This document shows positions 25,301 through 36,517 of a DNA stretch of 64,000 nt, piece after piece (position 1 is the first letter of the stretch; each line of letters begins with the position of its first letter). The position numbers were made by a program, and so were the translations under genes. Source of the DNA: Struthio camelus. Its lineage: Eukaryota; Chordata; Aves; Struthioniformes; Struthionidae. Where the stretch lies: NCBI RefSeq assembly GCF_040807025.1, contig NC_090954.1:21146501-21210500 (forward strand). Reading direction: 5' to 3'. The notes beneath the pieces were generated by a model that was given only the letters and a program-made list of their open reading frames with translations, did not search any database and had not been told where the DNA came from.

Positions 25301-28300
25301 AAGTTCCCTGACTCTGTTTGACATGCTGCACTGGTAAAAACTAATCCTCAGAGGAGAAAAGAAGAGTGGAAGACAAAAAGAAAATTCAATGGCTAGACAA
25401 GGCTAAAAAGTTGCAGAGGGCTCAACTCTTGCCAGTGCTAGAGTTGGTTTTGAAGTCCCATAGCGGAGAGGGCTGGGCAGTGCATACAGTCCAGCTGTGT
25501 ATCACACGGCTAAAAATCAGCTGTAATTGTTAATTCTAATTAAAGCTGTTGAAAAAAATGTAATCGAGGCCGTTTCCTTTCAGAAAAAGACATTGCAGCT
25601 AAATTAAAAATTTTATTTTCAAAAAAAAAGCAGCAAAATGGTGAACATTTTGAAACAACCCATTTCAGTATTTTCAAGATGAAAAGGGATATATTTTTGT
25701 TGAGAAATGCCTCATCAACTCAAATGTACTTTATCTCACAGCCTGAAGAGTAAAAATAGCTTTCAAATCAAAGCAAAACGATGTTTTTAGATTTTCTCTT
25801 CTTTAAAAAAAACTATTTGGGGGTTTCTATTCTAATTAAGAATGAAGTTTTCTTTCTTTCTTTCTTTTATTTTTAATCAAATGGAATAATCTGTTTCTAG
25901 CTCGCTGTACTGCACAATACTGGCTTGGGCTTTTCTCGGCGTGTCCATTCTCATCTTCACCAGGCACGTGACCCCGGTGGCTCAGGCTACATCAGCAGCG
26001 CTAGGTACCAACCTTGCTCTAGGTGCCAGCACCAGCAAAACTCTCCTGGGACTTGAGTCAGGCTTTGCAAGACCTCACAGAATTAAACCAGCACCAAAAA
26101 AATGGCACTGCAAGTAACTGGGTTTTGTGTTATTGTAACTCAGAGCACTTTAAGCATTTCTGTGCAGCCGCTGTCTGTCATCTTGGCCCTGCACTCCCAA
26201 AAGAGCCCTCTCATATGCTCGGGTCGGCGCCACGCAAGCGCCCAGACACCAGCCCCGCAGAGCCTTTCGCTTGCCGGCCGGAGACTGGGCAACCCTCTGG
26301 AAGGGGCAAGATCTGCTTTGGTTAGTCTTGCTGCGCGCTAGAGCCGGTTTTGCCACGGAGGGAACAGCAGCAGCCGTGGTACATCCCTGCCAAGGGCAGG
26401 ATGGTGCCTGCCGGGTGCTTTCCTCCCAGCCTTGCCCTTGCCTTCTGCCAAGACGGGACGGGGAAGGGCCGAGCTCCGGGCTGCGAGGGAGCTGGGCCAA
26501 CCCAGATGCAGCGATTCCCATGCTCGGGGCAAAGCCATCTACTTCACCGCTGGTAACTCCGCTGCTGAGACAGGCCTGGCAACTTGTCGCTGTGATGTTT
26601 GCAACAGATGCCCAAAGCGGCTCGTGCTAGCACCTTCTGCATGGTGAGCAGACACACCTAGCACGCCGGGAAAGGGGTTTGGGATCTGCTTAGATGAACG
26701 GTGCTGAGTAATTATTAGCGCACAATCTGGCAGTTTGCAATCTGCCTTCTGGGTAGGAGCACGGAAGGGAGAGAAGAGAAAAATCGGGAAAACCAGAATC
26801 GAGAAAGGAGAAGGTCATCAGGGAAGGAGAATCAGCTAAGGGGGAACTCACTAAGAGGAAGGGATGGATGAGAGAGGAAAGGGAGCAGGGCATTTCCAGG
26901 GGTCTGTCAGAGAGCAAAGGGGGAAAACAGAAGAAAAAAAACCACCCCGCAGCAATTACGAACGAGACAGAGGGCCGACCGCACAGATTTCCCTGTGCTG
27001 CCTGAGTACGTTTTGAACTACGCAAGACCAGGACACTGGTGGTGCGATAAAACCCCGGTGAGCCCGAACGGCGGGCAGCCGGGGGAGAGCCCGCTTGCAG
27101 GGCGAGGGTATGTCCAGCCCTCGGGCAGGGGTTTTTTACTTCATATAACCTCTTCTGATTGCTCTCTCCTCCAGGCCCGGAGAAGCTGCTCAGCAGCCCT
27201 GCAGTGAAGGGAACGGCCTGAGTTACGTTTCCTTCTCTGCAGCCTGACCCTCTGCACTGCCCAGAGGGTCACATCCGGCTCCGGCTCAGAGCCAGCCCAG
27301 CAATGGATCTCACCCTGTTGCTACCCCCAGGGCAGCTGCACACAGGGCAGAGCTGTCACCCCAGAAGACAGCACAGCCACTGGTCTTTCAGAAGAAAAAA
27401 ATACATGTGTATAAATACACGCACATGCACACACACATATATATAAAGCTCCCGTGGGAGGCTGTGGGGCCCTTCACTCCCCCAGCTCCTTAGGCAGGGA
27501 GGGAGATAGAGGTAGATTGTGGCAGCTCCTTGCTCTGTTGCTGCCACGAGAAGGGACTGGGGAATGAAGCCCGCAGCTGCTGGCCGGAGCACGCACGCGC
27601 TTGCAAGGACAGCGAGCCTCACACTGACGCAGCCCAGCATTTTCTGCTCCTGCTCGAGCCCCTGAACGCCATGCCAGGACAACTCCTTCCTGCTGAGCCC
27701 CAGGGAGGCCCACGGCGGAGTGGGGTCAGTGCAGAGACTAGCAGTTTTTGCACCTACGCTCTCACAACGAGATGGCAGGCCTGTCCGGGAGCAGGGCCAG
27801 GAGCGACCCCGGCAGAGGCAGTGCCCTCACAAGCGGATGCTGTCCCAGGGGGCTGCACACAGCGGGCAGAGCCGAGCCACAGCACTGGGAACGGCGTCCG
27901 TTGGTCCTAGACGCAGCAAGCAACAATGCAGGTCCACAGTCCACCCAGAGGGTCTAGTCAGGAGCAAGAGGAGATGGGGCCAAAGCCAGGGCTGGAGACA
28001 CTGCTCCAACACGGGTCCAAAGTCCATCTAGGAAACAGGGCCAAAGACACAGTTACAAAATATGTCCAAGGGGTCCAGCCAAGAGAAAAGCTACTAGCAA
28101 GGGGTCCAGCCGTGAGGTGGGGGCAGAGCCAGGGCGGGAGCCAGGGACACCTACAGCAGCTCAGGTAGGGACTCAAAGCCCAGGGCTCGGGCCAGGCAGC
28201 CAAGCTGGGCACTGCGTCCTGGGGAGGGCACTGTCAGCAGGGGACACAGAGGAGATATCGCACTGCGGCTTTATCTAACTCTAAATAAGCATAACTCTAA

Positions 28301-30980
28301 ATAAGCTTTGATTTTTAAAAAGATCCAGACTTCCGAAAGGAGCAATTTTTCTCATTTCGTTTTTTTTTTATTTTAACGCTGTAAGTTATTGAAAGACATA
28401 TTATTACCCTCCCAAGTCACTCTCAGGCGAACAAAAGACTGTTTTAATTGTGCTTCTCAACTAAAAGGATCCAGCTACGTTTTGCTCATGATTCACCCTT
28501 GCCTCCATTTAGCCACATCATAAACTCCTTCACCATTTGGTCTGATTAGCAGTGTCTACTCAGGGGCAGAGGATGCACTGGAAGAGCCTGAGGTCTTGCA
28601 GGTCAAGATTAAAGTGCTGTGCGTGGCATTAACTGTCAACACTGTAACTAGCTTAAATCAGTGCAATTAGATTGCTCACAGATTACAGGAGCAACCGCTG
28701 CAGCTATTCATTCCACATATAGCACGTCTGTGTGCTTAAACCACAGCCTTGACATTAACGTGACATGATTAAAAGAAAGCGTCTGAGGCTCAAATCTATT
28801 GGAAGAGCTCAGCAGGCAGGGTTAAATCCACAGCTTCTTTAAAAGCCTTCTGGGGTTGGACACGTCAGGCTGTGGGAAAGCTCTCCAACCTGTTATCAGA
28901 GCTGGCTCAGCTTTTAAGTCTGCAATGCCATCTTGTGATCATCCTCAGGAAGTGGAAACTGCAGCGTCCTCTCCATGGACTTTGATGGCTTCTCAAAGGG
29001 GCTTGAAACGCACGGCTCTTGTTCAGATGGATCGAAATCCCAGAAGTACCCCAACTTAACAAGTCAAGGGCTAAGAGAAAATCTGTCGCTGACCGAACAG
29101 CCCGTCTTCTTGCTATGAGCGAGTGAAAATGATTCATTTCGTAATGATGTCTCTTCCTCACATCGTTATCTGCCTAAGGCAGCAATTTCTTCCAACTTGA
29201 AGGATGTGATTCGAGTCTCTCCTTGGATTTGGGGGCCCAATTTTCTTTGTCAGCATGGAAGAATGCAGTTTCACCTGTGTGATGAGCTGCAGCGGAAGGA
29301 CCTCGGGTTTAAAATACCATACTCAAGCAGTAAAAGTACTTTTCTTCCCTGATTGAAACGGGAGAGTTCAGCATGATCAACTTCATGGTAAGCAGCCCCA
29401 AAAAATCCATGCTGGGCTGCACCCAGAAGGGTGTGGAGGACTAGCACAGGAAACACTGGATTTTGAGGGCTGGGAAAACGAAAGCAAGCACCGGCTGCAT
29501 CAGCAAATGGGAAACAGCCCGCAGGTTAGCAAGTTTTCTGCTTACCCTTTTTACTGCACTTGAGACACACTAGGAAGGAAGATTCATCTTAGAAACGGCA
29601 AGGGTCTGCCAAGAGCAAAAAGCCCAGCCGTAAACCAAGCAGGGCAAGCATGTGGTCCTGCCATGTCACTCACTGGGGGGGAGACAGTTACTCCTTCTCC
29701 AGCCTCTGTAGGACGCTAGCTTTGAGCTCCACGTCACCATGGCCAGTCTACTGCCGGCTGCACAGGCTTAGACGGGGGCCAGGCATGGCAATGTAGCTAT
29801 AACCTCACGCAGGATCCATTTGAAGGCCATCTGGAAAGTTTTTTGCTGCAGGCTTTGGGCTCCAATGAGATATTTCAAACTTATCTCAGAAAAGGCTGGA
29901 CTGCCTCCCACACGCTCCTTCTCTTAGCTTAGGCGCTCACAGTGTGGGGATGCGACCGGAGCTCTTCAAAGCACACTGATGACGCCTGCTGCAGAGAGGC
30001 AGCTGGAGCTGCTCTCTTGCCCTAGGCAATCATCTGCTCCCGTGTCTGCCTTCTTGATACGCTTTTTGGGTTTTATTTCTGTCCAAGGGGGGCAGCTGTT
30101 CTTCCTGGATGCAGCAGAACCTGCCATTATGTGTGGAGGGCTCCTCTTCAAAGCAGCCTGTCCTTGCCTTGCTCCAGGCAGCGCTGGGCTTGTTCTGCTC
30201 TCCAAGGCTGGGAGACCCTGTTGGCAGCTGAGTGGAAGAAAACGGTAAGTGAGTTCCCATATAATAATGAAGCTAGTGACTTTCATTAACTTTCCCCACT
30301 CAGTCCCTCAAATATCCCAGCAAGACAGTGGGCATTACAGAAAACTCAACTCCTCTCCTCCACAGAGCTGCCTCACAGGCCAGCACTGCCTGCGGATGGA
30401 GGCAGTGGTTCTCAGTCTTGTCACCTGAGAGGTGCCTCAGCGTGGTTTTCTCACCATAAGATGGCCTGCAGGGCAAAGACAGTGACATGAGGCAGTAGGT
30501 GCCCAGAAGAGATCCTCCCAGCACCTGCTGCCAGCAGTGCAGATCACAACTGCCCAAACACAAACCAGCCCAAGATGGTGGGGTCATACTGGAAAGGGGC
30601 TATAGGGTGGATGCCAAGGGAGGGGCTCTGGCAACGCAGGACAGCAGTTTCTTGGTTATGCTCCAGTGCTACAGGTCCAGGCTTATTGCCGAGGGTTTTG
30701 CAGATGAAAAGCTACTGGTGGAGGCACAGGTAATAGCAAACACAGAGAGCATTTCATGATTTTGTTTCTTGGGGCACAATTGGAACCCACATCTGGCTGG
30801 GCAACAGGTCCTCCTGCGTCACTGAGCTGGGCTAGCACCCCTCTTGCCTGGATCCAGGCTTGGGGTTGGAGATGCTGGCTGTTGCCTGTGGCAACACCAA
30901 AGCAGTGTCTACAACATTTGCCACCTGGCTGTCCTGACTGCTTGACCGTTCAAGAGCTGGTTTCATGAAGGCCGGGTTTC
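22371..30980. other. Intergenic stretch, no gene seen
   Basis: No coding exon, RNA gene or clear interspersed repeat is recognised in 8.6 kb. Minor items are a small CpG-rich patch at about 22,790-22,930 and three tandem copies of a TATTCATGACCCA-like unit (24,129-24,182). There is also a (TTTC) run at about 25,850 and a short AC/AT microsatellite at about 27,420-27,447. Loosely repeated 'GGGTCCAGCC'-type phrases occur at 27,950-28,130. AT-rich sequence at 25,500-25,900 is unexplained. Confidence 0.4.
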
Positions 30981-31410
30981 AAGAGGGCTGGAGCATCTCT
31001 CCTATGAAGAAAGACTGCAAGAGCTGGGCCTGTTCAGCCTGGAGAAGAGAAGATTGAGAGGGGATCTCATCAACGTGTACAAGTATCTGAAGGGGGAGTG
31101 TCAAGAGAATGAGGCCAGCCTCTTCTCCGTGGTGCCCAGCAACGGGACAAGAGGCAGCGGGCAGAAACTGAACCACAGGAAGTTCCATCTGAACCTGAGA
31201 AAGAACTTCTTCCCTGTGAGGGTGACAGAGCATTGGAACAGGTTGCCCAGAGAGGTGGTGGAGTCTCCTTCGCTGGAGATATTCAAAACCCGTCTGGATG
31301 TGATCCTGGGCAATGTGCTCTAGGTGACCCTGCTTGAACAGGGAGGTTGGACTAGATGATCTCCAGAGGTCCCATCCAACCTAAACGATTCTGTGATTCT
31401 GTGATTCTGT
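30981..31410 (+). mobile_element. CR1 LINE 3' end, 5'-truncated
   Basis: The sequence begins inside ORF2 ('gagggctggagcatctctcc') and continues through the characteristic 'ctgttcagcctggagaagag' and 'ggaagttccatctgaacctg' blocks. A frame from 31,054 to 31,323 encodes the ORF2 C-terminus ('[20 protein letters not shown]...'), ending with a stop codon. It then runs through the short 3' UTR ('ggttggactagatgatctcc') to the tandem ATTCTGTG tail ending at 31,410. This is the normal 5'-truncated CR1 form. The intact frame and close match make it clearly younger than the remnants at 2,550 and 60,745. Confidence 0.95.
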
Positions 31411-32369
31411 TTCATCCGCTTACCTGTGCTGTCCTTCTCCCATCTCCCACAGAAGGTTTCAGGCAGGTCTGACATCAGCAAATAGCACATTATTGCTTCC
31501 TACTGAGACACCCACTTGGCCTGTGTTCGTCTTAGCTCCAGCTTGATGCAAGCTAAATACATGCTCATTTTCTCCTGCAAGTGCAGTATTGGGGACTGAA
31601 GAGCCTGAGATGCTTTGTTTCAAGCCAGGTTAGAGATATAAGCTACCACAAAACAAAACAAAAGCACGACCAGCCTCAGAAGGGCTCCTCTTGCCTAGGC
31701 AGAGAACAAAGACAGCTTCCCTAAAGTCCCTACATCCCAGCACAGCTCTGCAGTTTGGGCTCCCACAAACGCAACAGGGTCTGGAAGCCTCTTCCACCCT
31801 AGAGCTACAGAACCAGAACAAAGGAGGGATCATATCCGTGAGATTTTGCTCCCATAATTAGCAGGGTGAGCTGAATCAGGGCACGAAGCTCCCTCTACTG
31901 ACACAGCGCATCCGCTTGAGGCACTTGTACTACCACCAAGCTATAACGCTGCAAAAATATCTATGCAATGGTCGACCTCTAGGGAAAGTCCATCTCCTGC
32001 ACTGAGTGATGCTGTTGATTACTAGGGCAATATTCATCCTGACAAATCACTTAATAGAATTTAAAGCCAGAAGGGATCGCTAGTTCCCTCGCCCCCATCT
32101 CTGTGGTGTCAGGCTCTGCCCACGCTGAGCCAAGTAACGTGTGTGAGATTAAAACATTTCAACCGTCAGGAGGTGAAACACCTGGTGTGGGATGTAGGAG
32201 GGGAGAGACCACGGTGTAACCAACGTCTGAAGCTCCTGCAATGGCAAGAGCGGTGCATCGTGCTGCAGGAAGAAAACGTCTGCAGCTATAGCTACGGAAG
32301 TAGCTGCCTCTCTCTCTATACCACCCTTGGGCCCCTCTGGCCTGGCAGAAATCCTTCCCAACACGAGTT
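31411..32369. other. Intergenic stretch, no gene seen
   Basis: No supported gene. A short phrase at about 32,055-32,085 ('tttaaagccagaagggatcg') resembles an old repeat common in turtles, crocodilians and birds, but it is too short to call. CpG density rises from about 32,370. Confidence 0.4.
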
Positions 32370-32944
32370 CATCGGGACTTGTGGCCCGGGAGGCCACCTC
32401 CCAAGCCGCCGGCGCGGCGGGCACTGGCTGCCTCCCCCGGGCCCGCTCGCCCTTGTCCAGCTCACGCCCCTTCGGGCCCGGTACCGCGCTGCGCACGCAC
32501 CCCTTCGACCCTGCGTCGAGACCCTTCGTGCGGCGCAGCGCACCCCCGCAATAAAAAGAGCCCAGTGTTGCGGCAAGAGGAGGAAAGCTGAGTAAATGGT
32601 GGAAAGAGAAACCGCGCGAGCCGCCCGGGGCCCGCCGAAGAGCACGCGTGACCTGCACCGCGGAGTGGCAGCTGCTGCGAACACGTTTCCTCTTGAAGCG
32701 CTACATGATTAGACAAAATCTAACGCTAGGTATCAGTATTATTATTATTTTTTGTTCCCCCACAGGCTTTGTAGAAAACAAGTTAACGGAGCCTGCCAGC
32801 CCCCCCTCCCCTCCCCGGGAGGCAGCTCTCGCACGGCCCCCCTCGCCGGTGCGGCGGGAGGGGGGGTCTGCGCGGCAGCCCTGGCAGCCGGGAGCTGCCG
32901 CTGGTGCTGCCGCCGCCGGTGCTGCCGCTGCCGCCGCCGCTCCG

Positions 32945-32974
32945 CCTCCTCCTCCTCCTCCTCCTCCTCCTCCC
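32945..32974. repeat. (CCT)10 trinucleotide repeat
   Basis: About ten CCT units lie in CpG island 2. They are read as Leu, Ser or Pro runs in + strand frames and Glu or Arg runs in minus-strand frames. A simple repeat. Confidence 0.9.
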
Positions 32975-33148
32975 CGCCCCTGCCGGCCCTCGGCGACACC
33001 CGGCAGCCCCGCCGCTTCCGAGAGTGCGCCCGCCCCGAGGGGCGAGGCCGAGGCGGGGCCTGCGGAGCCACCTCGGCGGCCCGCCGGCGCCCGGCCTCTC
33101 TCGGGGCCGCTAGCCGTGAGGGGCGGTCGGGCCGGGCTGGCTTCCCCC

Positions 33149-33315
33149 GCCGCCATGAGGCGAGGCGCGGCGCCCTCCTGGCCGCCGTGAGGTGAGGCGA
33201 GGCGAGGTGAGGCGAGGTGACGCGCGGCGCCGTCCTGGCCGCCGTGAGGCGAGGCGCGGCGAGGCGCGGCGCCGTCCTGGCCACCATGAGGCGCGGCGCG
33301 GCGCGGCGCGGCAGA
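33149..33315. repeat. GC-rich minisatellite with GAGGY pentamers
   Basis: The phrase CGCGGCGCCGTCCTGGCCGC and close variants occur at 33,166, 33,222 and 33,265. They are separated by runs of GAGGC/GAGGT pentamers (33,189-33,218) and ended by repeated GCGGC. Unit spacing is irregular (56 and 43 bases) because the pentamer runs differ in length. It sits at the 3' edge of CpG island 2. Confidence 0.75.
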
Positions 33316-33400
33316 TTTCGGGGCTCCGGACTTGCCACGCGCACTTCGCCTCAGGGGCCTGAGCGCCTCATCGCCTCCCTGGGCTCCTCAGGGAGTGGAA

Positions 33401-36319
33401 AACACCACTGAGATGTTATTATTACTATTCTTCATGGCCGGACTACTAAAATCGCCTCGCAGTTGCTGTGCCCGGCGGCCTGTTTTGATAACCGATGAGG
33501 CCGTGGGATTGGGGGGGGGGGGGGTAATTTGTCCAGGCTGTGCCGTTTAAAAGATTTCTCAGTGTGTTACTCGGTTTGAATTTTTTTCCCCCTTCCACAA
33601 GTCAGATCCCAGCTGTTAGCAATCTAACTATATTAATACCTACCTAATTGAATATTGGAAGTGATGTTTCTCCTACAGTCCCTTTAGGGCTTCAGGCTGA
33701 CACGCAGCTTAAGCATCTGCAGAGGGATCGCTGCAAGTCGGAGGTCTCAGGTGGCAAAGAGCTCCCTGGAAGATAAAACCTTTACAGGTAACTGTTCTTC
33801 GTTAAAGACCTTCCCTTCCGAAAGCTCCCACGTTTTGCCAGATGTGGAGGCGGCCAGCTAAGGCACGTGCAGCTTTTCCGAAGGGAACCGCTTCTCTTGT
33901 ATCTGCCCTGGGGAGGGTCTCCCCGGGGTAGAGCAGTGGATGTGTGAAACAGTAAGCTGCACATCTGGGATGTGGAAACCGTAGAAGCTCTTAACGTTTT
34001 ACGGGTGAACTTTCCAAGAGCTGAAAGTGGAGAGGGGCAAAAAGACTATTTATTTTGCGTATTTAGTAAGTAAATGGTACCTGCTAGCCTATGAATGAAC
34101 TGCTTTGGTGGCCTTTGGTGCTCCATGGTGGAAATAACAGGAGTTCTTCTAACGAAGCGGGCAGTTTGTCCAGCTGCTAGAGAGGAGGTGTTGGTACTAA
34201 GGCCTGCATAACCACAGGGATGTACTTTGGGGCTTCCAATTTCTTCTGCTCTTTCTACAATTCAGAATGGACCTTCTTTATTTAATCCAGCAGTAGTCAG
34301 CTACCCATTGCTGTTCAGTGCCTGTGATAGTGTTATGCTGCTGGGAGAGAAATGTGCTGGCAAGTCACCCCTGGTACCACTGGTGCTGTTCTAGTGCTAG
34401 ATGGTGCCAGGTTTTGGCAGCACTCTGCATACTTGAGAGTGGACTAACTCTTTCTCAGTAGAGTTAATCCTAGATTGGATGCAGACAAAGCATAGTCAGA
34501 AAATTTAAAAAAAAAAAAAAGTCTTGCAGACATTTTGTTTAATACTGTGTCTTTCATGTAAAACTGAAGGTCAGGTAATTAACTGGTCAATCTTAAGGGG
34601 GGAATTTGGGGTCTTTAGAGATGTTCCTGTTAACTCCATTTGTATTTTTTTTTTTATTACAGGCAAATGGGTGTGCAGGTTTCACTGCAGGCAGAGGCTT
34701 GCTGGGGCAGCAGCAATTGTCTGAGGAAATCGAATAAGCTGTTGGTGCTGCTTTGAAGATCCCCGTTTGAAAGGGATTGAGGAGATGGACACTCATAATT
34801 CACAATTTAAATGAGACTACTTCTTGAGGAAAAGTTTGTCTTCAGGATTTGGATATAGTAACTCGAAACATCAAAGGTAGTGGGGGACAAGATGTAACTA
34901 ACAAATTGTATAAAATATTTCTTGTAGTATGTTAATCCCCTCTCACTGCTTGCTTAAAGTTGTGGATCTTTTTTAGTGAACTATTTATTACCTATGTATT
35001 AAATCTATATTTATTAAACCTATATTTAAACTTGCTTATTCTGTTTCTTATTATATCATAAATGTACCTGGTTGAAATTACTTGTTTTGGAAATTGTACT
35101 TTGACTGCACTGCAGTCTACTTGCCACTTTCTCTCCTCAGAGTGGTGAGGAGCTCTAGTTGCTTTGGGAGAGTAGGAGTCCTGGTTCTGAGGCTGCCAAG
35201 TACAGCAGGATTCAAAAGTCACCTTGAATTCTTGTCTGCGGGAGACTCTGGAGAGGCAGGAATGTGACACTGGGAGACTGGTGCCTCCCCTGCAACACAT
35301 GTGCACACCCACTGTCTAGCATAGCTTCTGCTGCAAGGAGAGTTTTTTTTAAGTGTTGCATTTCCTCCTGCACAAGTTCATAAGGTAACCTTTCTATTCT
35401 TCAGTTCTTGACTTGAAAGAACTTCCTAATTATCTCCATTCCCTGGGCCTGGAGGAAGTCCACAAAAGCTAGAGAAGTTAGAAAAGGCTGCCAAATACAT
35501 AAAATAAATTGAAACTGGTAGGGAGGGGAAAGAAGGCCATCTTGGCTTCAGACAAAATTCTGTCAAATATTTTAACTCAAAAGTGATTCTTCTTGTCAGT
35601 GTAAAGGAGTATATTGCTCTCGCCAAGATGCCTGACCCATTTGGATTTGATACAGCCTTCTAGAAAACCCCGTGTTCTCTGAAATGTTTGGGAAATGGTC
35701 CAGACTTAGAGGGTTATTTTTTTTTAAGCTGAAACTTTTGTTTAGTTTTCAGCTTTTAAAAAATGTAATAGTCTTCAATCAAACTATAATACAACGGTTG
35801 CCCTACCATATATCCTACTATCGCTCTAGTGCTCTCTATATACAAACTAAACTCTGAGAAGTATTGGTACTAGACTGCTGTCGTACACCATGCTGAAACT
35901 TACCAATGTGAATGTATATAGGTTGTCGGTGAAAGGAGTTTGATAAAAGAAAAAATAGCACATTGCAGGTTAGTACCTTTGTTATTCATGGTTTATAGCT
36001 AGATAGACACTTCTGCCACAGAGTTCTATATAAATGGATTACAGTACTTCATTTTTTTAGGACTCCTATTTTTTAAATGGCCCTGACATTACGCATTTGT
36101 CTGTTAGCCCTTCTGCCCCTCTGAAAAACAGCGATCTTGAATATGTATTTGATAATCTTTATGCAAAAATATTCATAGAAATACTCAAACAGTATTGGGA
36201 AAAAAGCTTTTCCGCAGTGGAAGTATATGACATACACGGTTCTGATTTGACTGGCTATATATGAGTAAGTCTTGCATGTAAAACTAATAACCTGGTTTCC
36301 TATGGATTTACGTTTTGCA
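33401..36319. other. Non-coding stretch, possible host-gene intron/exons
   Basis: I see no coding exon. There is a G14 run at 33,511-33,524 and an A-rich run at 34,508-34,520. A strong + strand splice acceptor (pyrimidine tract then TTACAG) ends at 34,662, followed by a possible exon to about 34,876 (CAAAG|GTAGTG). These could be exons of a non-coding snoRNA host transcript from CpG island 2, but that is inference from splice-site strength and position only. Confidence 0.35.
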
Positions 36320-36517
36320 TCTAGTACTTTTTTTCCCTGGTACTCAAGCGTCCTCACACTGCTTCCATGGGCAAGATGCATGGACTCCCGAGCCAGGAGG
36401 GAAACAATGGGTGCACTTAGGCTCTCTGGCTGTCTGCTGCCCTCAGGGTGGACGTGGGTTTCAGTTCTCAATTCAAAGACTTCCCTGTATCTACCCACTG
36501 ATTGCCAAGAAACAAAC
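36320..36517 (+). ncRNA. Candidate H/ACA snoRNA, U19 (SNORA74)-like
   Basis: A roughly 200-nt block of balanced composition stands out from AT-rich flanks. The first hairpin has a lower stem TTTCCCTGG (from 36,332) against CCAGGAGGGAAA (to 36,404), with a large internal loop. Its upper stem CCATG/CATGG closes the apical loop GGCAAGATG. AAACAA right after the stem fits the H box (ANANNA). A second, less certain hairpin (TGGGT at about 36,408 with ACCCA at about 36,493) leads to AAACAAAC, with ACA exactly three bases before my proposed end. The role would be to guide pseudouridylation or processing of rRNA. Naming it U19 rests on known mammalian synteny beside MATR3, not on an alignment. Confidence 0.45.

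Larger units (their letters stand above)
32370..33400. promoter_or_regulatory. CpG island 2, probable snoRNA-host / upstream MATR3 promoter
   Basis: About 1 kb of CpG-dense DNA holds an ATAAAAAG TATA-like element (about 32,551-32,558) on the + strand. It also holds a strong + strand acceptor (ttttttgttcccccacag, ending 32,765) and a donor-like TGAG|GTGAGG after 33,191. It precedes the candidate U19-type snoRNA by about 3 kb and the main MATR3 island by about 5 kb. In mammals a non-coding host gene for U19 begins at an upstream promoter shared with some MATR3 transcripts, and I infer the same here. The exon structure is not resolved by sequence alone. A short AT-rich interruption (32,690-32,780) splits the island. 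Confidence 0.5.

Noticed and set aside
27940-28150. Loose repetition of GGGTCCAGCC-type phrases
   Set aside because: Spacing is irregular and similarity is limited to short words, so it is not a defined tandem or interspersed repeat.
32040-32110. Short match to an old amniote interspersed repeat ('tttaaagccagaagggatcg')
   Set aside because: Only about 20-30 bases resemble it. That is too short to call without a profile search.
32648-33344. Frames of 147-199 codons over (CCT)n and GAGGY repeats
   Set aside because: They are produced by simple repeats in CpG island 2, giving Leu/Glu/Pro/Arg runs and no protein features.
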